The notes under the pieces are model-generated. The model was not told the origin of the DNA and searched no databases. It saw only the letters and a program-made list of their open reading frames with translations. A stretch of DNA of 64,000 bases from Erinaceus europaeus (taxonomy: Eukaryota; Chordata; Mammalia; Eulipotyphla; Erinaceidae): NCBI RefSeq assembly GCF_950295315.1, contig NC_080176.1, positions 30,635,669 through 30,699,668 on the forward strand, read 5' to 3'. Position numbers and translations under genes: made by a program. Positions 29,644 through 41,030 of this stretch are shown one piece after another (positions within the stretch are counted from its first letter, which is position 1; every line of letters starts with the position of its first letter).

Positions 29644-30340
29644 ATAATGAATATTTTAATATATTGATAAATTATACTAATTCTGTTTCTCTGGAGAATC
29701 ATAACTAATATAGTAACCCTTGGAGTCTCTTCAACTTACCCAAGTACATTCAAATCAGGAAACTGGAGCCCAATGTAAGCTGGTTCCTTATTTAGGAGCC
29801 AGTAGAACCACACTGTCCACATTAATGACAATCCTAGGCCGTTGTTATTTGCACTGTAAGCAGAGGACTCATTCTTCTGCCCTACAATATGAAACTCCAG
29901 AGAGAGAGAGAGAAAGAGAATAAGTCATTCAAATTATCTCCCCTAGAGAGCAGGAAAATGTGATTTTGTGTCCAGAGCAGAGAGTTTCAAAAGTTTACCA
30001 AAGTCCTAGGAACATAAACTGTAGGCAGAGATAATATTGCTGTTCATCACTGTCTACTTATTCTCTATTTAAAGAGTTTTATCTTCCTAGTAGAGGGGGC
30101 TGGTTGAATAGAGAGTTGGGAGAAATGTCAAGTGAATGTATTGATTGGATGTATGATGATAAATGTGGGCAACTTATCTCCTAATCTTCTTCTAGGTTTG
30201 CCAAGCTGAATAAAACTATTTTTAACATTGCCAGAAAGGTTTTTTTTCATCTCCTTGTAATTCTGTACCTATACCCATACCTAAAATGACTTTTTATCCC
30301 TAAAAAGAGTAAGAATTTGAAAAGTAGCACCAGTTAAAAT
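29644..30340. other. intergenic, mostly unique
   Basis: No gene. A short (GA)n patch occurs at 29900-29915. A phrase like TGATTGGATGTATGATGATAAATG (30140) may be an old transposon, but this is not supported further. Confidence 0.35.
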
Positions 30341-30351
30341 GTATTTCCATG

Positions 30352-30633
30352 GGAGCTGGGCAGTAGTGCAGCAGGTTAAGCTTACATGGCGCAAAGCACA
30401 AGGACCGGCGTAAGGATGCCGGTTCGAGCCCCCGGCTCCCCACCTGCAGGGGGGTCACTTCACAAGTGGTGAAGCAGGTCTGTAGGTGTCTTCCTCTCCC
30501 CTCTCTGTCTTCCCCTCCTCTCTCCATTTCTCTCTGTCCAATTCAACAATGACAACATCAATAACTATAACCATAATAACTACAACAACAATAAAACAAC
30601 AAGGGCAACAAAAGGGAATACTTTTAAAAAATT
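30352..30633 (+). mobile_element. E1 SINE with target duplication
   Basis: Flanked by TATTTCCATG at 30342-30351 and 30634-30643. Head GGGCAGTAGTGCAGCAGGTTAAGC, B box GGTTCGAGCCC intact, CCCCACCTGCAGGGGGG, short-form tail. Confidence 0.93.
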
Positions 30634-30799
30634 TATTTCCATGCTTGTAACATCTGAAGTTTTATCATTTCATCAAAGACGAGCAACTAAAGAAATGACA
30701 TGCCACTTATCTCCACAGTTCACAGAAAAGATTATCATAATAACTCAAGGGAGGGGAGTGAGATTCTTGATTACTAAGGATTCTTTTGTAAAAGTATTA

Positions 30800-30990
30800 T
30801 TTATTTTTTAAATTTCTTTATCTGATAAGACAGAATTGAGAAGGAAGGGGGAGATAGAGATGGAGAGAGGCACCTGAAGCACTGCTTTACCACTCATGAA
30901 GCTTCCCCCACTGCAGGTAGGGGGCCAGGGGATTGAACCCTCTTCCTTGGTAACATGTGCACTCAAACAATTGTGCCCCACCCAGGCCTA
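30800..30990 (-). mobile_element. E2 SINE
   Basis: ATAAGACAGAATTGAGAAGGAAGG, GCTTCCCCCACTGCAGG, GATTGAACCCTC and the head GTGCACTCAAACAATTGTGCCCC. Confidence 0.8.
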
Positions 30991-31034
30991 ACTACTAAAG
31001 GCTTCTAAAATACTCTATACATTGTATGCAACCC

Positions 31035-31165
31035 AAGGGCTGGCGAGATAGAAGGAGGGCTATGCAAATGACTTTCATGCCTGGGATTCCAAGGTCTTAG
31101 GCACCATCTGGAATTGGAGCTGAGCAGTGCTCTGGTTAAAAAAAAAAAAAAAAAAAAAAAAAGGC
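31035..31165 (+). mobile_element. E3 SINE with A22 tail
   Basis: GGCTGGCGAGATAGAAGGAGG head, ATTCCAAGGTCTTAGGC, GAGCTGAGCAGTGCTCTGG and a long pure A-run (31139-31162), which suggests a younger copy than most E3s here. Confidence 0.75.
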
Positions 31166-31830
31166 TCATAGAAGTATCCTGAAAGGATGGGAGGAATAAG
31201 GCTGTTCAACAAAGCAAAGGAATTTTATGTCAGATTCCATTTTCCAATATGCAATAATTTTTGAAAAGAATTTATAGAAGACAGCATTCTTATTATTGTG
31301 CCTTTCCTATCTTTTGCTTGCTCAAGACAAATGCAGTGCTGAAAAGGTTTTTTTTTAACACTGATGCTCTAACAAGTAGTGTACGTCTGTCACATCCAGA
31401 GTGACTGTTGGTGCTCAGGCCTATCCATTACTCCATTCAAATAATAGGGTTTACTTGCTTTTAAGGTCACTCAGGCTATAATATTGTTGTCCTTACTTCT
31501 GCTCTGCTGTCTCATTTTCACAGAGGATAGGTAGAGCAAGACAGGGAGGAAGAGTGGCACTCATTCATGGGCATAATGCTACTGTCACCCTCTGCCTGAA
31601 GTCTTAATCTTGCTGGACACAGACATATATGCAATAGGGGCATTATAGGTTCTCAATACGGATTCAACAGCAAAAAATAGATCCCTATTCTTAGCAACTT
31701 TTCCTTAGATTTAGAAACTGAGATTGAAAAAGCTTAAAAGCAACTTGAACTAAAAGATATACATCTAGTAGTCAGATTACTCCCTTTGCCCTGGTTTCCA
31801 ATCCAGTACCACAAGGGAGTAGCATGAGAG
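31166..31830. other. intergenic, unique-looking
   Basis: No gene or known repeat seen. The remainder is ordinary unique sequence. Confidence 0.35.
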
Positions 31831-31834
31831 AAGC

Positions 31835-31965
31835 TGCATACATGGTGGAGCAGTCTATAGTGTCTCTCCTCTCTTATTCTCTCTTCTTTCTAAAGTAAGA
31901 AAAATGAGAAGAAGGAGGAGGAGGAGGAAGCGAAGGAGGAGGAGAAAAAGAATCTAGAAAGCTAC
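31835..31965 (+). mobile_element. SINE fragment with GGA tail
   Basis: AAGCTGCATACATGGTGGAGCAGTC and a CT-rich stretch followed by a (GGA)n tail at 31915-31945. Diverged. Confidence 0.5.
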
Positions 31966-32049
31966 TCATTATTACCTAGCATGTGCTTTGCCCCAAGTTC
32001 ATTCCCTGGGACAGCAATTTATTTTTATTCTTTTTATTTTTCTTATTGT

Positions 32050-32238
32050 CACCAGGGTTACTGCTGGGGCTCAGTGCTGACAATAAGAATCTACTGCTCC
32101 CAGAGGCCATTTTTTCTTTCTTTTTTTTTTCCTACTTAGATAGAACATATAGAGATTGAGGGGATAGAGGTGGAGAGGGAGAGAGAGAAAGACACCTGTA
32201 GATCTGCTTCACCACTTGTGAAGTGTCCCCCTGCAAGC
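32050..32238 (-). mobile_element. E1 SINE, head missing
   Basis: CACCAGGGTTACTGCTGGGGCTC (inverted 3' module) through TTCACCACTTGTGAAGTGTCCCCCTGC. The tRNA-like head is absent and E3-like sequence (32240-32400, TTATCTGGTAGGGCAAGTGCC) follows. Confidence 0.75.
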
Positions 32239-32508
32239 AGATGCTTATCTGGTAGGGCAAGTGCCTTGCCAAGCTCATTGCCAGATTTGAGCCCTAAGAT
32301 GATACGGGAATAACATGACAGAGGAGGCTCTGTTACTGTGGTGTTTCTTTGTTTTTCTCTGTCTTTATAAACATCTGAAATGAAAAAGGAGGGGAAAAAT
32401 CAGGCCAGAAGCAGTGAAATTGTGCATTTTCAAAGGCCTAGCACTGCAAAGTAAATAATTCTTTTAAAATCATACCTTATACTAAGCAGAGTAGCAGGTA
32501 TAAGTTTT

Positions 32509-32807
32509 TTTAATTTTTTAATATTTATTTATTTTCACTTTTGTTGCCCTTAGTTGTTTTTTATTGTTGTTGTGGTTATTGTTGTTGTTATTGTTATTTC
32601 TGTCGTCATTGTTAGATAGGACAGAGAGAAATGGAGAGAGGAGGGGAAGACAGAGAAGGGGAGAGAAAGACACCTGCAGGCCTGCTTCACCGCTTGTGAA
32701 GCGACGCCCCTGCAGGTGGGGAGCCGGGGGCTTGAACCTGGAACCTTACTCTGATCCTTGCACTTCATGCCACATGTGCTTAACCTGCTGCACTACCGCC
32801 CAACTCC
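32509..32807 (-). mobile_element. E1 SINE with exact target duplication
   Basis: CAGGTATAAGTTTT at 32495-32508 recurs at 32808-32821. Short form with TTGTTGCCCTTAG, GAAGCGACGCCCCTGCAGG and the head GCTTAACCTGCTGCACTACCGCC. Confidence 0.95.
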
Positions 32808-33019
32808 CAGGTATAAGTTTTAACACCTAATTTACCAAATTTCTGATAATCTGAAATTCCATTAAATAGCAAACCTCATCTCAAAAGCTATAATAAAAAA
32901 AATACACTCAAATTTGAAAACAAAGAAACATTTCCTTTTGCTTAGGTGTGCCTACTGATTAGATTACGGTTAGCATCTTGGGAAAGAATTATATAGATAT
33001 AATTATATAACTATATGCT

Positions 33020-33364
33020 TTATTTTATTTATTTATTGCCTCCAGGGTTATCTATGGGGCTTTGTGCCTGCACTACAAATCCACTGCTCCTGGAGGCTAT
33101 TTTTTCCCTTTTGTTGCCCTTGTTGTTTATCTTTGTTGTTATTATTATTGCTGTTATTGGTGTTGTTGGATAGGACAAAGAGAAATGGAGAGAGGATGGG
33201 AAGACAGAGAGGGGAGAGAAAGATAGACACCTGCAGACTTGTTTCACTGCCTGTCAAGCTACCCCCCTGCAGGTGGGGAGCCAAGGGCTCGAACTGGGAT
33301 TCTTACGCCGGTCTGTGCACTTTGTGCCATGTATACTTAACCCACTGGCTACCGCCTGGCTCCC
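33020..33364 (-). mobile_element. E1 SINE, long form
   Basis: TTGCCTCCAGGGTTATCTATGG, GTTGCCCTTGTTGTTTATC, CCCCCTGCAGGTGGGGAGCC and the head ACTTAACCCACTGGCTACCGCC. Confidence 0.9.
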
Positions 33365-33550
33365 TATATTTTATATTATATAAAAAATAATAGTATCTGC
33401 ATTACATTCCATCCAGAAGTATATGATGCCGTAACTGGTGAGGCATAATTTAGTTAGTGGTAACTAAATATCTGCAGTGTTAAAATTCCACTTCCCTTCA
33501 TCAGTGGTGCTCCTAAGGTTACTACGTTTTGATTTACAAAGATAAAGTGG

Positions 33551-33880
33551 GGAGTCGGGTGGTAGCATAGCAGGTTAAGCGCACATGACACAAAGCACAA
33601 GGACCAGAGTAAGAATCCCAGTTCGAGCCTCTGGTTCCCGACCTGCAGGGATGTTGCTTCACAGGCGGTGAAGCAGGTCTGTAGGTGTCTATCTTTCTCT
33701 CTCCCTCTCTGTCTTCCCCTCCCCTCTCGATTTATCTCTGTCTTACCTAACAACAGTGACATCAATAACAACAATGGTAAAACAACAAGGGCAACAAAGG
33801 GGAGGGAGTAGCCTCCAGGAGCAGTGGACTTGTGCAGGCACAGAGCCCCAGTGATGGCCCTGGAGGCAAAAAGAAAAAAA
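33551..33880 (+). mobile_element. E1 SINE, long form, exact target duplication
   Basis: AAAGATAAAGTGG at 33538-33550 and again at 33881-33893. Its 3' module starts GCCTCCAGG and ends CCTGGAGGC, so the nine-base stem is perfect in this copy. Confidence 0.95.
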
Positions 33881-33893
33881 AAAGATAAAGTGG

Positions 33894-34276
33894 TATAATC
33901 TGCTAAATGAAGACAATTGGTTTGTATGAATTTGACCACAGTAATCCCAGGGATGTGTATGGTGGTGTGTGTGTGTATGATAAACATGCTGAGGTAGAGA
34001 AGTTTGACATGCTGTTAGAATTTTACAGTGTCAGCGGTCCTGATGATTAGATGAAAATCTAACAATTGAGTGCTGTAAGTATGGAATCTAAGAAAAATAA
34101 ACTTTTGTTAGGTGTTGAACAGAAGAGACACACAGAATTGTGTATGTCTTTGCAATTTCTCCATTGTCTGAGACAAGTTCCCAGAGTTTGAGAATTATTC
34201 ATAAGTATAATATAAAGAATGTATTAAAAGTGTTTTCCATGATGAGTTATAGCTCTCCTTTATTTTTATTTCTCCA

Positions 34277-34328
<52 letters not shown>

Positions 34329-35205
34329 ACATAATATATATATTATAAAGCCACTATATTCTGCTAGATAAAATTAAGGCATTATGAATAGGAAATGCAA
34401 TTAGAGATTAATAACATAGTAGAAAGAAAAAATGTTTACAGAAGATTTATACAGGTGGTGAAGTGCTTGATTCCATGTGATCTGAGGAGGGTAACAAAGA
34501 ATCTTAACATGTCTTTGTTTTCATCTTGAGGAATCATATTATAATGTCTGTTTTTGTTTTCTTTATGTTTCTCTGATTTATCAGAGCTAATTTTCAAGAA
34601 AAGCAGAATTGTGTACTAGTGTGTGGAACTCATTATTAATGATAGAAAACAAACCAAACATTGCAAATAATGAGACAACTTCCTGCACAGAAAAGCAAAA
34701 ATAAATAATAGCAGTAAACATGATAATGATAAAGAATGCTAATAGGCTTCGATAAAAGATTCTGGAAAGCAAAGGTATTCTAATATTAGTAAAGAACTGG
34801 AACAGAGAGCATGGAGAGAGAATTGTGTAAGAGACTGCATTTTTAGCTGCAGGAATAATCTAGCATAGGAAGAGAAGACATAGGGTAAAGAAACAATAGA
34901 TTCTGTGTATGTTAGTAATAGAATTAAGAAAAAAAGACTTTCTTTTGCCTTACTGAATTATACTTTTCATGTCTCCTTTCGTTATCTTCGTGTTTCTCTA
35001 AATAATCATATTATTTGAACCCAAAGTAGAAAGAACACTGGTTTTCTTATGATGTCAGTGTTTCTTTTTGGAGGCGGAAGGCCAGGAATTGAAAAGTAAG
35101 TTTTTTGCAAATACAAAGATATCACTGTTACTGCTGTTGCACATCTAGAAAAACTGTATGATTGTTAATTATGAAAATAGATGTTAATTCATTTTGGTTT
35201 TTTAA
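33894..35205. other. intergenic, mostly unique
   Basis: No gene seen. It includes an AT microsatellite at 34281-34345. The parts at 34480-34900 and 34960-35170 look single-copy and carry no repeat pattern I know. Confidence 0.35.
34281..34345. repeat. (AT)n microsatellite
   Basis: About 20 pure AT units followed by interrupted AT-rich sequence (AATATATAACATAATATATA). Confidence 0.95.
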
Positions 35206-35207
35206 AA

Positions 35208-35413
35208 TTTTTTAAATTATCTTTATTTATTTGATAGAAACAGCCAGAAATCAGAGGGAAAGGGGTGACAGAGAGGAAGAGAGACAGAGACACCTGCAAC
35301 ACTGCTTCACCACTCACAAAGCTTTCCCCCTGCAGGTGGGGACCAAGGGCTCAAACTGGGGTCCTTTCACATTGTAACATATGTACTCAACCAGCAACAC
35401 CACCTGGCCCCCC
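35208..35413 (-). mobile_element. E2 SINE
   Basis: GATAGAAACAGCCAGAAATCAGAGG (the CTGGCTG variant of E2), GCTTTCCCCCTGCAGGTGGGGACC and the head ACTCAACCAGCAACACCACC. It lies against the A-rich tail of an R1 copy. Confidence 0.87.
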
Positions 35414-35416
35414 AAA

Positions 35417-36232
35417 TCCTTTAAAAATTTTTTTTTATTTATAAAAAGGAAACATTGACAAAACCATAGGATAAGAGGGGTACAGTTTCCCACAATTCCC
35501 ACCACCAGACCTCCATATACCAACCCCTCCCCTGATAGCTTTCCTACTCTTTAACCCTCTGGGAGTATGGACCTAAGATCATCGTGGGATGCAGAAGGTT
35601 GAAAGTCTGGCTTCTGTAATAGCTTCCCCACTGAACATGGGCATTGACTGGTCGATGCAAACTCCCAAACTGTCTCTCTCTTTCTCTAGTGGGGAAGGGC
35701 TCTGGGAAGCGGAGTTCCAAGGAACATTGGTGGGGTTGTCTGTCCAGGGAAGTCTGGTCACATCCTGTTAGCATCTGGAACCTGGTGGCTGAAAAGAGAG
35801 TTAACATACAAAGCCAAACAAACTGTTGGACAATTATGGACCTAAAGGCTGGAATAGTGCAGGTGAAGCATTGGGGGGGGGGGGTCCTGCATTTTGTAGA
35901 CAGCTAGTAGGCATATTTTAGTTATATTTCAAAGGGCCTGTAACTATACTAGTGTTGTTTGTTTGTTTGTTTTGCCTGAGCCTTAAATCTGATATGCAGG
36001 TGGATCCTAATTATTGTCTGGGGAGATGATGTCATGGCTGGGAAAAGGACCAGAAAGCTGGATCAGGGAAGAGAGTAGTTCCCTAATATGGGAAAGGGGT
36101 ATAAATATTACTGTAAACCCATCAATTTGATGTGATCTGGGGCCTATAATTAGCTTAGGAGCCTGTGTGACCTCTACATCCCTCTAGATCTAAGCTCACA
36201 TTCTGTGGTCATGAGGAGTTCTATGCCACTAA
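35417..36232 (-). mobile_element. R1: unclassified hedgehog retroposon, copy 2
   Basis: Reverse complement of the last 800 bases of the copy at 9900-11493, with an A-rich tail at 35424-35450 (on the minus strand). The match includes the segments around GTATGGACCTAAGATCATCG and GATATGCAGGTGGATCC. A G9 tract is at 35873-35882. The 5' part seen in copy 1 is absent. Confidence 0.65.
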
Positions 36233-36689
36233 AACTCCTAGAATGCAGATTACAAGAACAATCAACAAAATTCAGGATATTATAAAGTCTTACTTTGAAA
36301 CCGCAATGTAGCCAAAATATACTGCTAAAAACCTAGAATTATTTCATGAATGAATAAAGTAATAGTTGAGTTTTATTTAAAAGTATCTACAATTCGAACA
36401 ACCTTTCAAAGCCTTTTTAATACTTTTGTAATTTCTGGAGCCATGATTTATTTCTCTTTCTTTCTGTTTTCTTTTTCTTTCTCTCACTTTCTCTCTTTGA
36501 GCTACAGCTGCTAATCTGATTTTGGTTTTGCAGTAATTATGTCAATTAATGTGTGCTGAAAGCAACTTTATCTGTTAAAACTGATACCTGGTGGATATGT
36601 AATTAGTGAAGGGTTATCTCTTTAGGATTTTTGTGTGTAATTTCCCAAGATTATCTGCAATATAGAAGGCAAAGTTTTATTTTTTAAAT
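36233..36689. other. unique sequence, candidate conserved non-coding element
   Basis: Within 36515-36625 there is a run of homeodomain-like cores (GCAGTAATTATGTCAATTAATG and GTAATTAG) with no repeat signature. It is preceded by a TTTC-rich stretch at 36450-36500. Conservation cannot be judged from one sequence. Confidence 0.3.
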
Positions 36690-36859
36690 AAAGATTTCTA
36701 TATTTGCTTATTTGGTCTTTTATTCCCTTTTCACTTGATAGTACAGAAAGAAATTGAGAGGGAAGGGGAGATAGAAAGGAACAGGAAGAGAAGAAAAAGG
36801 AGAGAGAAAGAAAGAGAGAGAGAGAGAGAGGAAGGGAGGGAGAGAGAGAGGGAGGGAGG

Positions 36860-36894
<35 letters not shown>

Positions 36895-37012
36895 ATAGCA
36901 CTGCTTCCTAGCTTGCAAGCTTCCCTGCTGTAGGTGGGAACTGGTGGCTTGAACTCAGGTCTTGAGCATGGTATTATGTGTACTCAATCTTGTGTGCCAC
37001 CACTCAGACCCA
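36690..37012 (-). mobile_element. E2 SINE with expanded (GA)n
   Basis: Inverted E2 whose GA-rich body has grown to about 95 bases of GA/GGGA (36798-36890). The ends are ATAGTACAGAAAGAAATTGAG and TACTCAATCTTGTGTGCCACC. Confidence 0.8.
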
Positions 37013-37274
37013 GAAGGCAGAATTTTAAATATAAATAGGCTCCGGGAAGTGATAACCTGGTATCTAGTTTGTTTTCACTCATATGTGGAACACAGATGAC
37101 TAAAAGAAATAAACTTGTAAAAACAATGATAACCAAACTGTCTCTTGGACCTTGAGATAACTATGGTGGCTATAAAAAGTTAGGCCCAGAACTTTGGTTG
37201 AAGGAATGGTGACTTACACTAACCACTATAAAATTATACCCCTGAATCTTATAATTAAATTAAATTACTTTATT

Positions 37275-37445
37275 TTTTAAATAGTGGTAGGAGTTTGGGG
37301 AAGGGATAAAGATACAGAGTATAAGAGGAGAGAGGCCAGAGCACTACTCAGCTCTGTCTTATAGTGGTATTGGGTACTGAATATGGGACCTGGGAGTCTA
37401 AGGCAAGAAAGTTGCTTTGTATAACCATTATGTTGTTTCTGCAGT
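37275..37445 (-). mobile_element. E3 SINE, diverged
   Basis: GGCCAGAGCACTACTCAGCTCTG, GGGTACTGAATATGGGACC and ATAACCATTATGTTGTTTC. The segment before it (37030-37260, GTTTTCACTCATATGTGG) resembles a carnivore/insectivore L1 3' end, with low confidence. Confidence 0.7.
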
Positions 37446-37726
37446 CTGCATTCTTATAATTTTGTGAAACTCTGCTAAAGCTCTAATGAAAAAAAGAAAA
37501 AATGCAATTTTAGAAATTTTAACTCAGCTGTCAAATTAATTAGTTAAATCATAATTGCTTTCCATATTTTCCTACTAATCAAAGACATATGATAGGGTGA
37601 GCAGTCCTCCCAGTGTGGACTGTCTCAAGATGACCCTAATTTTAGCACTTCTCTGTTTCAAGCAAACCAGGACAGTTGGTCACCCTAATCCATCTCATTC
37701 AGAATGACTTTACGAAGCTTTATTTA

Positions 37727-37920
37727 TTTATTTTAAAATATTTATTTATTTATTTATTCTCTTTTGTTGCCCTTGGTTTTTTTTTTATTGTTGTAGTTAT
37801 TGTTGTCATCGTTGTTGGATAGGACAGAGAGAAATGTAGAGAGGAAGGGAAGACAGAGGGGGAGAGAAAGACAGACACCTGCAAACCTGCTTCACCACCT
37901 GTGAATCGACCTCCCTGCAG
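37727..37920 (-). mobile_element. E1 SINE, head missing
   Basis: TTATTCTCTTTTGTTGCCCTTGG through ACCTGCTTCACCACCTGTGAATCGACCTCCCTGCAGG, stopping before the B box. Confidence 0.82.
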
Positions 37921-38003
37921 GAGTATAATGTATAATATTTCCTATTACACATGATGATGCTATCTTTGTACATGTAATATTCCTTTTTTAAATTTAAGAA
38001 ATA

Positions 38004-38293
38004 GGGAGTCGGGCTGTAGCGCAGCGGGTTAAGCGTAGGTGGCGCAAAGCACAAGGACCGGCATAAGGATCCCGGTTCGAGCCCCGGTTCCCCACCTGCA
38101 GGGGCGTCACTTCACAGGCAGTGAAGCAGATCTGCAGGTGTCTGTCTTTCTCTCCTCCTCTCTGTCTTCCCTCCTCTCTCCATTTCTCTCTGTCCTATCC
38201 AACAACGACGACAACAACAATAATAATAACTACAACAATAAAACAACAAGGGCAACAAAAGGGAATAAATAAAAAAATTAAATAAATAAAAAT
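38004..38293 (+). mobile_element. E1 SINE, short form, exact target duplication
   Basis: AAATTTAAGAAATA at 37990-38003 and 38294-38307. Head GGGAGTCGGGCTGTAGCGCAGCGGGTTAAGCG, B box GGTTCGAGCCC, tail AAAAGGGAATAAATAAA. One of the least diverged short-form copies. Confidence 0.95.
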
Positions 38294-38459
38294 AAATTTA
38301 AGAAATAATATTTTTCACTTTGGGGAAAAACATACATAGAGTAGAATTATATTGACAATATATAACTATGATAGTTTAAAATACATATCATTTATGTTAA
38401 TTTTATAAAATACTTTATTCATAAATATCTAATATATTTCTAATAAATATATAATATAT

Positions 38460-38975
38460 TTTAGAGTATATTTTACTTATTTAATATTTTATTTATTCAT
38501 TTATTGGACAGAGACAAAGAGAAGCTGAGATGGAAGAGGGAGACAGACACCTGCAGCACTACTTCACCACTCCTGAAGCTTTCTAATTTATTTATTTATT
38601 GCCTCCAGGGTTATCGTTGAGGCTTGGTGCCAACACTACAAATTTTCTGATTCTGGTGGCCATTTTTTCCATTTTATTGAGTAGGACAGAGAGAAATTGA
38701 GAGAGGATGGGGGAAATGAGAGAGAAAGATAGAAAACTTCAGACCTGCTTTACCGCTTGTGAAGTAATCCCCCCTGAAGGTGGAGAGCTGGGAGCTCGAA
38801 CCAGGATCCTTATACACTTAGTACTACTAAGTGCCACCACCCATCCTCCCTCCAGGCCTCCTCCAGCATCTCCTCCTTAAGTTTTCCTCAGGTGGGGACC
38901 AGAGACTTGACCTGGATCTTTGTACATGTTAACATGTTTGCTCAAGTGCGTACACCACCGCTTGGTGCCCTAAAA
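38460..38975 (-). mobile_element. E2 SINE split by E1
   Basis: 38460-38585 (TTATTGGACAGAGACAAAGAG to CACTCCTGAAGC) and 38870-38975 (CTCAGGTGGGGACCAGAGACTTG to GCTCAAGTGCGTACACCACCGC) are two halves of one E2 around the E1 insertion. Confidence 0.8.
38592..38860 (-). mobile_element. E1 SINE inside E2
   Basis: TTGCCTCCAGGGTTATCGTTGAGG through GTGAAGTAATCCCCCCTGAAGG to the decayed head CTAAGTGCCACCACCC. CAA block absent. Confidence 0.82.
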
Positions 38976-39082
38976 TGTATTTTTTTATTTGTGAGAGAAA
39001 GAGAGAGAGAGAGAGAGAGATGGATGGAACCTGGGATTCATACCTACAACACTGGGCCACTTCCAAAGATGCAAAAAACCCC

Positions 39083-39255
39083 AGAAATCAAGAGGGTAGG
39101 GGGACACAGAGAGGGAGAGAGACAGAAAGACACCTGTAGCCCTGCTTCATCACTCCTGAAGCTTTTCCCCCTGCAAGTGGGGACCAGGAGCTTGAACCTA
39201 GGTCCTTGCACATTATAACATGAGCACTCAACCAAGTGCCACCAGCAGCCCCCCA
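39083..39255 (-). mobile_element. E2 SINE
   Basis: AACCCCAGAAATCAAGAGGGTAGG, GAAGCTTTTCCCCCTGCAAG and GCACTCAACCAAGTGCCACC. A (GA)n patch precedes it at 39000-39019, part of a more diverged SINE. Confidence 0.85.
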
Positions 39256-39259
39256 AAAT

Positions 39260-39575
39260 ATTTTCACATAAACATAACATTATTTATGGAGTATTAGAGA
39301 TCAAACTCAGGGTCTCATATAGGCACTCTGTCAGTAAGTAATATTTATTTTTAAGTTTTTCATGGTTGTGAAACAATCATGTCTGTGAGACAGAGAGAAA
39401 TAAATGAAAGCACTGCTCCACCATCTATGGTGTTCTACTTGGTTTGTCTTTGTTGCTCTCTGGTGGTGTAGGGGGTGGGTCAGGGTGGGAGTGTGCGGAG
39501 GAATCAAACCCAGGGTCTCACCCATACAAGACAGGCACTCTACCATGGAACCACTTAACAAACCCAGTTTTTTTT
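39260..39575 (-). mobile_element. two or more old E3-like SINE remnants
   Basis: TATTAGAGATCAAACTCAGGG (39290) and GCACTGCTCCACCATCTATGG with GAATCAAACCCAGGGTCTC and GGCACTCTACCATGGAACCAC (39400-39560). Confidence 0.5.
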
Positions 39576-39634
39576 TTCTACTAGCTACTTTCTTCTCAAT
39601 TGTTCTGCTATTGAAATCACACTTCCATTTTTCT

Positions 39635-39963
39635 TTTTTTGCCTTCATGGTTACAACTGGGGCTCTGTTCTGCAATTGAATCCACTGTTCCTGGAGGCCA
39701 TTTTTTTCCATTTTGTTGCCCTTGTTGTTACCCTTGTTGTTGTTGTTATAGCTGTCATTGCTGTTGTTGTTGGATAGGACAGAGAGAAATCGAGAGAGGA
39801 GAGGAGACAGAGAAGGGGAGAGAAAGACACCTGCAGACCTGCTTCACCATTAGTGAAGCAATCCCCCCTGCAGGTGGGGAGCCGGGACTAGAACTCTAAT
39901 CCTTATGCCAGTCCTTGTGCTTTGTGCCATGTGTGCTTAACCACTGTGCTACCACCTGCCCCC
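39635..39963 (-). mobile_element. E1 SINE, long form
   Basis: TTGCCTTCATGGTTACAACTGGGG start, GTTGCCCTTGTTGTTACCC, CCCCCCTGCAGGTGGGGAGCC and the head GCTTAACCACTGTGCTACCACC. CCATTTTT repeats at about 39625 and 39964 look like its target duplication. Confidence 0.9.
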
Positions 39964-39971
39964 CCATTTTT

Positions 39972-40160
39972 ATTTTTTAAAAATGTTTTATTTATTGGAT
40001 AGAGGCAATGTAATTGAAAAGGGAAGGAGAGAGAAAGAGAGGGAGAGCTCTGTAGTTCTGCATAACCACTTGTGAAGCTTCCCCCCTACAGGTGGGGACT
40101 AGGGGGCTTTAACCTAGGTCCTTGCACATGGCAGTATATATGCCACCATCTAGCTCCTTT
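39972..40160 (-). mobile_element. E2 SINE
   Basis: TTATTTATTGGATAGAGGCAATG, GAAGCTTCCCCCCTACAGGTGGGG and the head ATATGCCACCATCTAGC, with part of the head deleted. Confidence 0.8.
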
Positions 40161-40169
40161 AAATCACAA

Positions 40170-40345
40170 TTTCATGAAGATGCCTAGGCTTGAACCCCAG
40201 TACATCATAGGAGCACTATGACACTCAGGGATACTCCATCAATATTGGAGCAGTATTTTGGTATCTCTGCCATACTCTCTTCTCTTTCTCTACAATGAAA
40301 AGAATGAAAAAGTTGGCCCAGCAGCAGTAGTAATCATTTGAGGTT
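40170..40345 (+). mobile_element. tRNA-like SINE, diverged
   Basis: GGCTTGAACCCCAGTACATC, ATTGGAGCAGTATTTTGGTATC and a CT-rich body ending CTCTACAATG with an AATGAAAA tail. Confidence 0.5.
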
Positions 40346-40433
40346 CCAAGTATCTCTCTCTTTCTCCCACCCCCCACATCTTATAGACAAGACTAGATAG
40401 ATAGATATCACTTATATAAATTTAAAGACATGG

Positions 40434-40765
40434 GGGGTCAGGTGGTACCGCAGCAGGTTAAGTGCATATGGCACGAAGCACAAAGACCAGCCTAAGAATC
40501 CCAGTTTGAGCCCCTGGCTCCCCACCTGCAGGGGAGTCGCTTCACAGGCAGTGAAGGTCTTCAGGTGTTTATCTTTCTCTGCCCCTCTCTGTCTTCCCCT
40601 CCTCTTTCCATTTCTCTCTGCCCTATCCAACAAAAATGACATCAATAACAACAACAAGAGGAACAAAGGCAACAAAAATGGGGGAAAAAATGGCCTCCAG
40701 GAGCAGTGGATTCGCAGTGCTGGCACCGAGCCCCAGCAATAACCCCAGAGGCAAGTAAATAAATA
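40434..40765 (+). mobile_element. E1 SINE, long form, exact target duplication
   Basis: AAATTTAAAGACATGG at 40418-40433 and 40766-40781. Head GGTCAGGTGGTACCGCAGCAGG, B box AGTTTGAGCCC, and the 3' module GCCTCCAGGAGCAGTGGATTC to CCAGAGGC. Confidence 0.95.
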
Positions 40766-41030
40766 AAATTTAAAGACATGGAAAAGAACACTATACATAG
40801 TTCTGGGGGTACTTCTGATATAGGAAACATATAAAGAAATGCATGCAGTGACAACCATAGTTTTCCAGAGGATGGATGAGTGAAGATGAAGAATAGAGGG
40901 GAAAGAAGAAGGCTACAATTTGAGTGGAGGTACACAGGAGGGTCAAATATCTTGGGAATTAATTTATGAGCTGTCTTGTAAAGATGGTTCATTATGATAT
41001 TCTGAAATATTTAAAAATATAATAAAATAG

